NCBI GenBank assembly: GCA_020859985.1
Contig: JAJBVD010000089.1
Coordinates: forward strand, 1-64,000
Length of the DNA: 64,000 nt
Direction: 5' to 3'
Source: Clostridiales bacterium
Lineage (GTDB): Bacteria > Bacillota > Clostridia > Lachnospirales > Lachnospiraceae
Under the pieces are notes generated by a model, which worked only from the letters and a program-made list of their open reading frames with translations, had not been told where the DNA came from and did no database searches. Positions 17,039-25,558 of this stretch are shown here, in pieces (the first letter of the stretch is position 1; each line of letters opens with the position of its first letter). The position numbers and the translations under genes were made by a program.

Positions 17039-18358
17039 ATGCAGGAAATGGATCTTTACCGCCACACAGATACGGTCAACGAGCTGTTGGCGCGCTATGG
17101 CGTCAAATTCGGGATTTATAAGAACAACGAATTCAAAGAGCAGCTGTTCCCGTTTGACGCGATTCCGCGGGTGATTGAGGCGGATGAGTTTGAGTATCTG
17201 GAGAAAGGTTTAAAACAGCGCGTGACGGCGCTGAACCTTTTCATCAGGGATGTTTACAGTGAGAAAAAGATTATCCGGGACAAGATTGTGCCGGAAGAAT
17301 TTATTTACGCGTCGAGCGGCTACCTGGCACAATGCGAGGGAGTGATGCCGCCGAAGGGCGTATATGCGCATATCGCCGGGATCGATCTGGTGCAGGGCAA
17401 GGACAAAGAATGGTACATACTGGAGGACAATCTGCGTGTGCCGTCCGGTGCGTCTTATCCGATGATCGCACGCGAGCTCTGCCGCAGGAGCAGCCCGACG
17501 ACGTTCCAGAAGACACACATTGCGGACAACCGCAATTACGCGGAGCTGCTGCGCAAGACGATGGACTATGTCAATACCGGAGGCCATACGGTGATCCTGA
17601 CGCCGGGCCGCTATAATTCCGCTTACTTTGAACACTCGTATCTGGCGGAGAAGACGGGAGCGCATCTGGTCACCGGCAGCGAGCTTCTTGTGGAAAATGA
17701 TCATCTGTATTTTATCGATTATTCCGGGCGCAAGGAGCCGGTCGGCGCGGTTTACCGCCGGATTTCGGACGAGTACCTTGACCCGATGAATTTCTACGAG
17801 GGTTCCCTGATCGGCATCCCGCATCTGTACGATATTTTCCGTAAGGGCAATGTCGCGTTGTTGAACGCGCCGGGCAACGGCGTAGCGGATGACAAGGGCA
17901 TCTATTACTTCGTGCCGAAGATGATCAAATATTATCTCGGCGAGGAGCCGATCCTGCACAATGCGCCGACCTATCTGCCTTTATATAAGGAAGACATGGA
18001 TTATGTACTGGAGCACTTTGACGATCTGGTGCTCAAAGACGTAGCGGAGGCCGGCGGCTATGGCGTGCAGTTCGGCAATAAGATGACGAAGCAGGAAAAG
18101 GAAGACTTCATCGCACTCTTAAAGCGCGAGCCGCGCCGCTTCATCGCGCAGGAGGTCATTGATTTCCTGGATATTGATATTTTTGAAAACGGCGAGTGCG
18201 TACCGCGCAAGGCGGATCTGCGTGCGTTCGTGCTGATGGGCGAGGAGCCGATGGTGTGGAAGAGCGGACTGACCCGTTTCTCCCGCAACCCGGATTCCTT
18301 TATTGTCAATTCATCTCAGGGAGGAGGATTTAAAGACACATGGGTATTATCTCGGTAG
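17039..18358 (+). CDS. Circularly permuted ATP-grasp protein (COG2308 type)
   Basis: A 439-residue member of the circularly permuted ATP-grasp family (DUF404/DUF407), predicted to form amide or peptide bonds with ATP. Typical segments are FPFDAIPRVI, ALNLFIRDVYSEKKI, the LEDNLRVPSGASYP motif, NAPGNGVADDKGIYYFVPKMI and DVAEAGGYGVQFG. It is the first gene of a cluster with alpha-E, transglutaminase and M14-type genes, a conserved grouping proposed in the literature to make and process a peptide-like product. GAGAGGAGAGGG precedes the ATG. The substrate is unknown. Confidence 0.88.
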   Translation: MQEMDLYRHTDTVNELLARYGVKFGIYKNNEFKEQLFPFDAIPRVIEADEFEYLEKGLKQRVTALNLFIRDVYSEKKIIRDKIVPEEFIYASSGYLAQCEGVMPPKGVYAHIAGIDLVQGKDKEWYILEDNLRVPSGASYPMIARELCRRSSPTTFQKTHIADNRNYAELLRKTMDYVNTGGHTVILTPGRYNSAYFEHSYLAEKTGAHLVTGSELLVENDHLYFIDYSGRKEPVGAVYRRISDEYLDPMNFYEGSLIGIPHLYDIFRKGNVALLNAPGNGVADDKGIYYFVPKMIKYYLGEEPILHNAPTYLPLYKEDMDYVLEHFDDLVLKDVAEAGGYGVQFGNKMTKQEKEDFIALLKREPRRFIAQEVIDFLDIDIFENGECVPRKADLRAFVLMGEEPMVWKSGLTRFSRNPDSFIVNSSQGGGFKDTWVLSR

Positions 18359-19011
18359 AAAACACAGACCGGCTGTACTGGCTGGGAAGATACAGTGAGC
18401 GCGTATATACTACAATTAAACTGTTTGCGGAGAGCTTCGATACCATGATTGACATGGATGAGCTGGGCAGCCTGGATAACTTCTGCAAACGGCTGGAAAT
18501 CCCGAATATCTACACCTCAGGGGAGGATTTTGTCGGCCGGTACTGCTTTGACCCGGAGGATCCGAACTCCATTTATTCCAATCTGACCCGCGCTTATGAC
18601 AACTGCATTGTGTTGCGTGAGGAGATTGGAAGCGATACGATTTCCTATATCCAGCTCGCGATGTATGAGATGAACAGGGCGCGAATCTCCGAATCGCCGC
18701 TGATCGAGCTGCAGCATGTACTCGACGACATTCTGGCGTTCTGGGGCATTGTGGATGATGAGATCGACAGTGAGAATGTCCGCAATATCATCAAGGTCGG
18801 CAAGCGTGTGGAACGGCTCGACCTCTATGCGCGGCTGCATATGTCCCGCGAGGAGTTAAAACGCGAGGTGGACCGTCTCTCCGGCCGCATCTGGCGCACC
18901 TGTCTCAAATACCGGCAGAGTTATCTGGACGATCTGAGCCGTCTCGTTGAGGAGACGCGGATCGATTACATTGCAATCGTACAGAAAACTGAGATGCTTC
19001 TGGAGGAGTAA
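18340..19011 (+). CDS. Alpha-E domain protein (DUF403)
   Basis: A 223-residue all-helical protein of the alpha-E family, which almost always accompanies the permuted ATP-grasp protein; biochemical role unknown. N-terminal signature: ENTDRLYWLGRYSERVYTTI. It is shorter than the usual 300 residues. It overlaps the preceding gene by 19 bases, with GGGAGGAGG inside the upstream coding sequence, so translation is probably coupled. Confidence 0.87.
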   Translation: MGIISVENTDRLYWLGRYSERVYTTIKLFAESFDTMIDMDELGSLDNFCKRLEIPNIYTSGEDFVGRYCFDPEDPNSIYSNLTRAYDNCIVLREEIGSDTISYIQLAMYEMNRARISESPLIELQHVLDDILAFWGIVDDEIDSENVRNIIKVGKRVERLDLYARLHMSREELKREVDRLSGRIWRTCLKYRQSYLDDLSRLVEETRIDYIAIVQKTEMLLEE

Positions 19012-19014
19012 CGT

Positions 19015-19902
19015 ATGAAGGACCTGCTCTTTGAATACGACATGCAGCTGGATTTTGCACCGCCCGTCGAGGAGCACCGTTTTACTTTGAAATGCATCCC
19101 GCAAACCGATGAACGACAACTGATCAATCGACTCGACGTGGAGGTTTATCCGAAGGAGTTTTTGTCAACCGATAAAGACTCCTTTGGCAATCACAGCATT
19201 TATGGCTATACCAAAGGAAAACACGACCGTTTTTTTGCGCGTGTGCGCGGACAGGCGCGCACCGGACTCGCCCCGTGCCTTCCGGCAAAAGCGGAGCATC
19301 AGGTCGGCCTTTTCAAATACCAGACAGACTATACCCGGCCCGGCCCGGCGATTCTGAAATTCGCGGAGCAATTCGAGGGAGCGATGATGGAATGTCAAAA
19401 AACACACGCTAATAACATCTTATTTGATAATTCTGTGTTTGTAGATAATTCTGCGGCTTTGAATGTGGAAGACGACGGGTTCAAGTCCCATCTTCCCGAA
19501 GCAGCCCTTGCTATCACGATGATGCACAGTCTGTACGAAACCTTTTCTTACGTGCAGGGCGTCACAAACGTGCAGACCACGGCGGAGGAGGCAATGGCGC
19601 TCGGCAAGGGTGTCTGCCAGGATTACTCGCACATCCTGCTTTCATTGTGCCGGATGGCGCGGATCCCCTGCCGCTACGTGGTCGGTATGCTGATTGGGGA
19701 AGGATTAAGCCACGCATGGGTGGAGGTCTGCAGCGGCGGACACTGGTACGCGCTCGACCCGACGAACAACTTGATCGTGGACGACGCGCACATCAAGATA
19801 TCCGCTGGGCGTGATTATCACGACTGCATCGTCAGTCAGGGCGTTTTCGTGGGCCGTACGACCCAGACCCAGACCGTGGCGGTGCGCGTGCGAGAAGAAT
19901 AA
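19015..19902 (+). CDS. Transglutaminase-like protein
   Basis: A 295-residue cytoplasmic protein with an N-terminal bacterial transglutaminase-associated domain and a papain-like core. The catalytic triad is visible: C201 in GKGVCQDYSH, H233 in SHAWVEV and D248 in ALDPTNN. In this conserved gene setting such proteins are thought to act as peptidases or acyl-transferases on the product of the ATP-grasp enzyme. It starts 3 bases after the alpha-E stop. Confidence 0.88.
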   Translation: MKDLLFEYDMQLDFAPPVEEHRFTLKCIPQTDERQLINRLDVEVYPKEFLSTDKDSFGNHSIYGYTKGKHDRFFARVRGQARTGLAPCLPAKAEHQVGLFKYQTDYTRPGPAILKFAEQFEGAMMECQKTHANNILFDNSVFVDNSAALNVEDDGFKSHLPEAALAITMMHSLYETFSYVQGVTNVQTTAEEAMALGKGVCQDYSHILLSLCRMARIPCRYVVGMLIGEGLSHAWVEVCSGGHWYALDPTNNLIVDDAHIKISAGRDYHDCIVSQGVFVGRTTQTQTVAVRVREE

Positions 19903-19921
19903 CCAAAGGAAGGACATACCT

Positions 19922-20878
19922 ATGTTACACACAATTGCACAATCAAATATGCCGGTGGATGAGGTGCTGCGTATCCGCAAGAACCGGATTATGCCGACGC
20001 ACTGCCCCGCGCACGATGCGGATTTGAAGCGCATCAGCATTGTCACCGGCATCCATGGCGATGAGTTGGAAGGGCAGTATGTCTGCTATGAGGTCTCGCG
20101 CAGGATCAAAGAGCATCCGGAATATCTGAAGGGGATCGTCGATATTTACCCGGCGCTGAACCCGTTCGGGATTGATTCTGTGACGCGCGGCATCCCGGCG
20201 TTCGACCTCGATATGAACCGTATTTTTCCGGGAAGCTCGGATGGCGATATGAACGAATACCTCGCCTCAGAGATTATTCGCGATATCAAGGGCTCCGATC
20301 TTTGCCTAGATATCCACGCAAGCAATATCTATCTGACGGAGATTCCGCAGATCCGCATCAATGAACTGCACGAAGAGACGCTGCTGCCGTGGGCGATGCT
20401 CTCCAATGTAGATTTTATCTGGGTGCATGGCACGAGCACCGTGCTGGAATCGACGCTTGCCTTCAGCCTGAACAGCCGGAACACGCCGACTTTGGTGGTG
20501 GAGATGGGAGTTGGTATGCGCATTACTGAAGAATACGGCATCCAGCTGACAGACGGCATTTTCCGTCTGATGAAAGAAATGGGCATCTGGAACGGTCCGG
20601 TCAATGAAGTGCGGACGCCGGTCGTCTCACGCAATCCGGATGATGTCGCCTTTTTGAACGCACCGGTCTCCGGCATTTTTATTAAAACCCGTTCTCACGG
20701 CAGCATGCTGAAAACCGGGGATGAGATCGGCCGAATTGTCGATCCGCTGCGAGGCGAACTGATCAGCACGATCACTGCGCCAGTGGACGGATGGCTGTTT
20801 ACCGTGAGGGAATATCCGGTCGTGGATGAGGGATCGCTGCTTGCGCGAATTCTCAGGGCTTCTCAGGCATCGGATTGA
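19922..20878 (+). CDS. Succinylglutamate desuccinylase/aspartoacylase family hydrolase
   Basis: A 318-residue M14-type zinc hydrolase that would cleave an acyl or peptide amide bond. All zinc ligands are present: H45 and E48 in GIHGDELEG and H132 in LDIHASN; the substrate-binding D-x-N-R-x-F-P-G segment follows at 97-104. The C-terminal domain (about 245-318) is beta-rich, ending in a barrel-like segment (VDGWLFTVREYPVVDEGSLLARI). ATG 19922 is chosen because AAGGAAGG precedes it. Fourth gene of the ATP-grasp cluster. Confidence 0.88.
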   Translation: MLHTIAQSNMPVDEVLRIRKNRIMPTHCPAHDADLKRISIVTGIHGDELEGQYVCYEVSRRIKEHPEYLKGIVDIYPALNPFGIDSVTRGIPAFDLDMNRIFPGSSDGDMNEYLASEIIRDIKGSDLCLDIHASNIYLTEIPQIRINELHEETLLPWAMLSNVDFIWVHGTSTVLESTLAFSLNSRNTPTLVVEMGVGMRITEEYGIQLTDGIFRLMKEMGIWNGPVNEVRTPVVSRNPDDVAFLNAPVSGIFIKTRSHGSMLKTGDEIGRIVDPLRGELISTITAPVDGWLFTVREYPVVDEGSLLARILRASQASD

Positions 20879-20891
20879 TTCAGGCAGGATG

Positions 20892-20917
20892 GTAACTGTG
20901 AAGGCCTGAACGGTTAC
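20892..20917. repeat. Short copy of the GTAAC...GTTAC repeat
   Basis: 26 bp starting GTAACTGTGAAGGC and ending CTGAACGGTTAC, between the two M14-type genes. Confidence 0.65.
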
Positions 20918-20950
20918 GTATAATTCTGATACAGTAACAGGAGAAAATTC

Positions 20951-21958
20951 ATGAAACAGACAGTTTTATTTGAGATAAAGGCACTTTACCGTGACGATTT
21001 CCGTGTCACGGGATTTACGTTTGGGAGCGGAGAGCCGTCCATCTGCATTGTCGGGAGCATGCGCGGCAATGAGAACCAGCAGCTTTTTGCATGTTCGCGT
21101 CTGATTCGTAAGCTGACCGAGCTGGAAGAGCAGGGGCGCATCCTGCCGGGGAAACAGATCCTTGTCATTCCCTGCGTGAATCCGTATTCGATGAATATCA
21201 AAAAGCGATTTTGGACAATCGACAATACGGATATCAACCGCATGTTCCCCGGTTATGATCAGGGCGAGACCACGCAGCGCATCGCGGCGGGAGTTTTTTC
21301 CGCAATTCAGGATTATCAGTACGGCGTCCAGTTCGCGTCCTTCTATATGCCGGGGGCGTTTGTGCCGCATGTTCGCATGATGAAGACCGGAGTTAGCCCT
21401 GGCTCACGCGAAGCGTCTTCTGATAGCCAGGGCGTCTTACCGCCGACCGAAGAGAGGGGGTGCTTCCCGAATGATGTGGAGCTGGCGCAGCAGTTCGGAC
21501 TGCCTTATATTGTCCTGCACGATCCGCGTCCGTTTGACACGACGACCCTGAACTACAACTGGCAGATCTGGGAGACGCATGCGTTTTCCATCTATACGAC
21601 CAATACGCAGCGGGTTGATAAGGTCAGCGCGAAGCAGGCGATCGAGGCAATCCTGAATTTTATGGAAAAGCAGGAGATCATCCGTTACCGCGGGTACAGC
21701 GGCTACCATTCCCGTGTGATTGAAAGCCGCGATTTCATTCCTGTCCGCGCGGAGGATTCCGGATTTTTTGAGACACTGGTACAGCCCGGCGACGAAGTCG
21801 ATGAGGGGCAGCTGCTCGCGCGGATTTATGATCCTTATCTCGGTACCGTTCGCTGCACACTGCACGCTCCGGCACACAGCACAGTCGCTTTTGTGCACGA
21901 TGAGGCGATGACCTACCAGAGCACGGCGGTGCTGAAGCTGATTCCGGAGGATCAATAA
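20951..21958 (+). CDS. M14-type desuccinylase paralogue, probably non-catalytic
   Basis: A 335-residue paralogue of the preceding protein. The fold and the DINRMFPG substrate motif (94-101) are kept. Of the zinc ligands only E41 remains: the first histidine is replaced by R38 (GSMRGNE) and the third ligand histidine by F128 (VQFASF). It is therefore probably inactive on zinc chemistry and may bind substrate or partner with the active paralogue. Residues about 147-170 are an insert whose DNA holds a 9-bp inverted repeat (21396-21404 / 21425-21433). AGGAG precedes the ATG. Confidence 0.82.
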   Translation: MKQTVLFEIKALYRDDFRVTGFTFGSGEPSICIVGSMRGNENQQLFACSRLIRKLTELEEQGRILPGKQILVIPCVNPYSMNIKKRFWTIDNTDINRMFPGYDQGETTQRIAAGVFSAIQDYQYGVQFASFYMPGAFVPHVRMMKTGVSPGSREASSDSQGVLPPTEERGCFPNDVELAQQFGLPYIVLHDPRPFDTTTLNYNWQIWETHAFSIYTTNTQRVDKVSAKQAIEAILNFMEKQEIIRYRGYSGYHSRVIESRDFIPVRAEDSGFFETLVQPGDEVDEGQLLARIYDPYLGTVRCTLHAPAHSTVAFVHDEAMTYQSTAVLKLIPEDQ

Positions 21959-21961
21959 AGT

Positions 21962-22750
21962 ATGATCTTATATGAAGATGACGATATTATCGTTTGCCAT
22001 AAACCTGCCGGGGTGCCGGTGCAGAGCGCATCGGTAAGAACGAAGGATATGGTCAGTATCCTGCGGACGCACCTGCAGGAAAGCGTCGGGCAGAATGACC
22101 GTGGACAGGCACGCAGCAACCATCGTTCCGACAAATCTGTCGGCAAAAATACTGGAATGAAAAATGCCGAAATAAAAACCGTCGGAACGAAATCTGCTCA
22201 TGAAGAGTCTCGGGATGTGTATGTGGTTCACCGTCTGGATCAGCCGGTGGAGGGTGTCATGGTCTTTGCGAAGACAAAACGCGCGGCGGCGGATCTTAGC
22301 CGACAGGCGGCTGGGGACGGTATGAAAAAGCGCTACTACGCGGTAGTGGAGCTGACAGAGGCTGCGGAATTAAATCAATGGCATACTCTCGTGGATTATC
22401 TTGTGAAAGATGGGTGTAACAACCGTTCCTTTGTATCCGAAGCCGGGAAAAAGGACGCGAAGCGGGCCGAGCTGCGCTATCGGATTCTGAAGATGGAAGA
22501 GAAGACGGCCCTTGCCCTTGCTGAGATCGAGCTTAAGACCGGTCGGCACCACCAGATCCGGGTGCAGATGGCGCATGCGGGGATGCCGCTCTATGGCGAC
22601 CGGAAGTACAACCCGGGAAATATGGCACCATCCGGCGCACAGCCGCTTGCGCTCTGTGCGGTGTCCCTGACCTTTCGGCATCCGCTGACCCATAAGGAGA
22701 TGACGTTTTCTATAGAGCCGAAGGCAGAGATCTTTCGCGAGATGGGATAA
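21962..22750 (+). CDS. RluA-family pseudouridine synthase
   Basis: Isomerises uridine to pseudouridine in structured RNA; the exact target cannot be read from sequence. The 262-residue protein has ILYEDDDIIVCHKPAGVPVQ at the N-terminus, the catalytic aspartate in VHRLDQPVEGVMVFAK and the C-terminal GRHHQIRVQMAHAGMPLYGDRKY. A polar insert (about residues 45-82, rich in Lys, Ser and Asn) lengthens the segment before the active site. No S4 domain. It starts 3 bases after the preceding gene, whose end supplies GGAGG. Confidence 0.9.
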   Translation: MILYEDDDIIVCHKPAGVPVQSASVRTKDMVSILRTHLQESVGQNDRGQARSNHRSDKSVGKNTGMKNAEIKTVGTKSAHEESRDVYVVHRLDQPVEGVMVFAKTKRAAADLSRQAAGDGMKKRYYAVVELTEAAELNQWHTLVDYLVKDGCNNRSFVSEAGKKDAKRAELRYRILKMEEKTALALAEIELKTGRHHQIRVQMAHAGMPLYGDRKYNPGNMAPSGAQPLALCAVSLTFRHPLTHKEMTFSIEPKAEIFREMG

Positions 22751-22760
22751 GGTAATATTT

Positions 22761-22782
22761 GTAATTTATTCTGGACAGTTAC
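22761..22782. repeat. Degenerate short copy of the GTAAC...GTTAC repeat
   Basis: 22 bp, GTAATTTATT then CTGGACAGTTAC, just after the pseudouridine synthase gene. Centre partly deleted. Confidence 0.4.
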
Positions 22783-22864
22783 ATAGACTTTTCCATTTCC
22801 ACGCATACTATACCTGTTAAGCTATGGAGAGCCGCCGCAGGATAATAATGGGAGGTCTGCGTGT

Positions 22865-23884
22865 ATGTCGGAATGGAAGAAGCTGCTGAGTATTGCGGGG
22901 ATTACACTGGCAGTGTATCTGCTGATAAAATATCTGCTGCCGTATGTTATTCCCTTTTTGATTGCATATATTATGGTGCGTCTACTGAATCCGGTGACGG
23001 AAAAAATCTGTCGTCGGATTCTTTGGAAAAAAGAAGTGATCGTCTCTGTCCTTCTGGCGATGCTGCTGGCTGTCTGCTTTTTTGCAATTTATTTGTTCTA
23101 TGGGTTGGTGATGGAACAGCTGCAGCGTGTCGCGTTGAATTTTGATTCTTATTATACCTGTGTCTGTGGATTTATCGACCGCTGCTGTCTTCTGGCAGAG
23201 GAGCGCTTCGGTGTTGAAGTTGAGGCGGTGAAGGAATTTATTTATTCCGGCATTGAATCTGCCACCGATCAGATTAAAGTCTATATTGTTCCCGGTGTCG
23301 TAAATTATTCTGTAAAATATCTGAAGAAGCTGGCGAACGCCGGCCTTTTTGTGCTGATGTTGTTTGTGGCGATCGTGCTTCTGATCAAGGATTATGATGA
23401 GATAAGGGAAAAACTGGGGACCTGGCAGCTTTACCGGCATTTTCATAACATCACGGAGCGGATGTGGAAGCAGGGTGGGATGTACCTGAAGGCTCAGGCC
23501 ATCATCATTGGTGTAGTGATCGTGCTGTGCACGGTGGGGCTGTGGCTGCTGGGGAATCCCTACTTTCTGCTGCTTGGTATTGGAATTGGCTTGATGGATG
23601 CATTGCCTTTTATCGGTACCGGTACCGTGCTGGTGCCGATGGCTGCCGTGTATCTTTTGCAAAAAAGATTTCGCCTTGCTCTGGGGCACATCGGGCTGTT
23701 TTTGCTGACCTATATCGTGCGGGAATTCCTGGAACCGCGTCTGATTGGGAAAAAGCTGGGTGTTTACCCGATCGTGATGGTGATCGTTGTCTATGCGGGG
23801 ATGTATTTGTTTGGAGCGGCGGGCGTCGTGTACGGTCCGGTTGCGCTGCTTCTGGTCAGGGAAATATGGGAAGAGGTTTCGTAA
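22865..23884 (+). CDS. AI-2E family / YtvI-like membrane protein
   Basis: A 339-residue protein with about seven or eight transmembrane helices, of the PF01594 family. It has the conserved C-terminal pattern LLGIGIGLMDALPFIGTG and YIVREFLEPRLIGKKLGVYPI. The best match by layout is the sporulation integral membrane protein YtvI; transport of autoinducer 2 is not implied. GGGAGG precedes the ATG. Its stop codon is embedded in a repeat copy beginning at 23881. Confidence 0.85.
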   Translation: MSEWKKLLSIAGITLAVYLLIKYLLPYVIPFLIAYIMVRLLNPVTEKICRRILWKKEVIVSVLLAMLLAVCFFAIYLFYGLVMEQLQRVALNFDSYYTCVCGFIDRCCLLAEERFGVEVEAVKEFIYSGIESATDQIKVYIVPGVVNYSVKYLKKLANAGLFVLMLFVAIVLLIKDYDEIREKLGTWQLYRHFHNITERMWKQGGMYLKAQAIIIGVVIVLCTVGLWLLGNPYFLLLGIGIGLMDALPFIGTGTVLVPMAAVYLLQKRFRLALGHIGLFLLTYIVREFLEPRLIGKKLGVYPIVMVIVVYAGMYLFGAAGVVYGPVALLLVREIWEEVS

Positions 23885-23909
23885 CTGCGAAGAATCCGAA
23901 CAGCTGCGG
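23881..23909. repeat. Degenerate short copy of the GTAAC...GTTAC repeat
   Basis: GTAACTGCGAAG then CCGAACAGCTGCGG. The TAA stop of the preceding gene (23882-23884) lies inside its left end. Confidence 0.45.
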
Positions 23910-23916
23910 AATTTCC

Positions 23917-23945
23917 TTTACAGAATCCCCAAAATAAATTATGAT
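23917..23945 (+). promoter_or_regulatory. Promoter of the small membrane protein gene
   Basis: TTTACA (23917-23922), 17-bp spacer, TATGAT (23940-23945), 36 bases before the ATG at 23982. Confidence 0.5.
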
Positions 23946-23981
23946 AGGGTTAATGCACCGTTTTGACAAAGGGGATTGAAC

Positions 23982-24392
23982 ATGAAATCAGATACGGACG
24001 AGAAGTTGTCGGAAATTGTGGCAGGAATTCTGCTGTCAGGCGGAATCATACAGATACTCTTTTTTGTGGTGGAAGCTTTTTACAGCCAGTTCCAGAGCAG
24101 CCGCGCGTCCTTTGCGGCGGGACTCTGGATCGGTGTGGCGGTGGCGGTGGCTCTTGCGCTGCACATGTACCGGTCGATCGATCGGGCTCTGGAGATGGAG
24201 CAGGAGGAGGCCGAACGCTATATGCGCAGGGTGTACCTGATCCGGGCCGCTGTGATTGCGGTAATGGCGGCGCTCCTCTGGTATACAAAAGCGGGTTCTG
24301 TGATGGCCTCTTTCCTCGGCGTGTTTTGTCTGGCAGGCGGCACATGGCTGCAGCCGCTGATACATAAGCTCATGGCCGGAAGACGGCCGTGA
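23982..24392 (+). CDS. Small four-helix membrane protein
   Basis: A 136-residue protein with about four transmembrane segments (residues 13-33, 43-60, 87-104 and 110-128) and an amphipathic link MYRSIDRALEMEQEEAERYMRR. It resembles small AtpI-like (ATP synthase subunit I) proteins of Clostridia, but no ATP synthase genes are near and I do not assign that role. ATG 23982 lies 7 bases after AAGGGG; a TTG two codons upstream is too close to it. Confidence 0.7.
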   Translation: MKSDTDEKLSEIVAGILLSGGIIQILFFVVEAFYSQFQSSRASFAAGLWIGVAVAVALALHMYRSIDRALEMEQEEAERYMRRVYLIRAAVIAVMAALLWYTKAGSVMASFLGVFCLAGGTWLQPLIHKLMAGRRP

Positions 24393-24400
24393 GACTATAT

Positions 24401-24427
24401 GTAACTGTTCCGTGCCTTTGCAGTTAC
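24401..24427. repeat. Short copy of the GTAAC...GTTAC repeat, reverse orientation
   Basis: 27 bp starting GTAACTGTTCCG and ending CTTTGCAGTTAC, between the convergent ends of the small membrane protein gene and the pilT-like gene. Confidence 0.65.
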
Positions 24428-24429
24428 AA

Positions 24430-25488
24430 CTATATTTTCTTTCTCATCATTTCAATATTTGTGCAGTACTGCAGTGCAGTGTCTGCAGTAATCTTTCCCG
24501 CCTTATACAACTGAAGCAGACTGTTATCCATGGAGATCATATCCTCTTTCGCTGAGGTGTAGATCACGCCTTCAATCTGGTGAATTTTATTATCGCGGAT
24601 CATATTGCTGATCGCGGGGGTCATGATCATGATCTCGAATGCGGGAATCAGACTGCCGTCCGTAGCCGGTACCAGCTGCTGGGAGACGACGGCATGCAGC
24701 ACCATGGAAAGCTGTATCGAAATCTGCCGTTGCTGGGATGGCTCAAAAACATCAATGATGCGGCTGATCGTATTGGCCGCGCCGATGGTATGCAGGCTGG
24801 AAAGGACGAGATGTCCGGTCTCTGCTGCGGTCATAGCGGTCTGGATTGTCTCATAGTCGCGCATTTCACCGAGAAGAATGACATCCGGACTCTGACGCAG
24901 GGATGCGCGCAGCGCGGTCAGATAATTGTTGGTATCCGTGGAAATCTCGCGCTGACTGACAATACTTTGCTTGTGCCGGTGAAGAAACTCGATCGGATCC
25001 TCGAGCGTAATAATGTGATCCGCGCGGGAGGAATTGATGCGGTCGACCAGACAGGCAAGGGTCGTGGATTTTCCGTTTCCGGCCGGACCGGTAACGAGGA
25101 TGAGCCCCTTTGTCGTATTGGAAAGTGAGAGCACAACAGGCGGAATCCCGAGCTTTTCCGGGTCAGGGAGGTCAAATGCGATCACACGGATGACTGCAGC
25201 GAGCGAACCACGCTGTTTGTAGGTGCTGACACGAAAACGGGAAAGGCCCGGTACGGCAAAGGAAAAATCATCGTCGCCGGCAGACAGAAAATGATCCATT
25301 GGACGATTCCCGGCCATTTTGTAGATGTCCTGAATGAGCGCCTCCGTATCGGATGGCATCAGACGATCTCCGATATGCTGGAGTGTGCCATTCACCTTAT
25401 ATGTAGCGGGAAGGCCGGCGACAAAAAAGATATCGGATGCTTCGGCGTCCACGGCTGATTTTAAGAAAGATGTAATGTCAATGCTCAT
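24430..25488 (-). CDS. pilT: PilT-like type IV pilus ATPase
   Basis: A 352-residue hexameric motor ATPase that normally powers pilus retraction at the inner face of the membrane. Motifs in order: N-terminal ASDIFFVAGLPATYKVNG, Walker A GPAGNGKS (134-141), Asp box TLEDPIEF, Walker B VILLGEMRD and His box GHLVLSSLHT. ATG 25488 follows AAGGGG; the longer open frame upstream has no ribosome site. Last gene of a minus-strand pilus-like cluster that shows no PilB-type extension ATPase, so this may be its only motor. Confidence 0.9.
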   Translation of the reverse strand: MSIDITSFLKSAVDAEASDIFFVAGLPATYKVNGTLQHIGDRLMPSDTEALIQDIYKMAGNRPMDHFLSAGDDDFSFAVPGLSRFRVSTYKQRGSLAAVIRVIAFDLPDPEKLGIPPVVLSLSNTTKGLILVTGPAGNGKSTTLACLVDRINSSRADHIITLEDPIEFLHRHKQSIVSQREISTDTNNYLTALRASLRQSPDVILLGEMRDYETIQTAMTAAETGHLVLSSLHTIGAANTISRIIDVFEPSQQRQISIQLSMVLHAVVSQQLVPATDGSLIPAFEIMIMTPAISNMIRDNKIHQIEGVIYTSAKEDMISMDNSLLQLYKAGKITADTALQYCTNIEMMRKKI

Positions 25489-25524
25489 GGAAAAATCCCC
25501 TTTAAGTCTGTGCATTATAGTTCG

Positions 25525-25545
25525 GTAACGGATCTGAACAGTTAC
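25525..25545. repeat. Truncated copy of the GTAAC...GTTAC repeat
   Basis: 21 bp, GTAACGGAT then CTGAACAGTTAC, in the gap between the pilT-like gene and the gene upstream of it. Confidence 0.5.
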
Positions 25546-25558
25546 AATGTCTGTTATT

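Noticed and set aside
23982-24392. Calling the small membrane protein ATP synthase subunit I
   Set aside because: The helix pattern is similar, but no ATP synthase genes are adjacent and the family match is from memory only.
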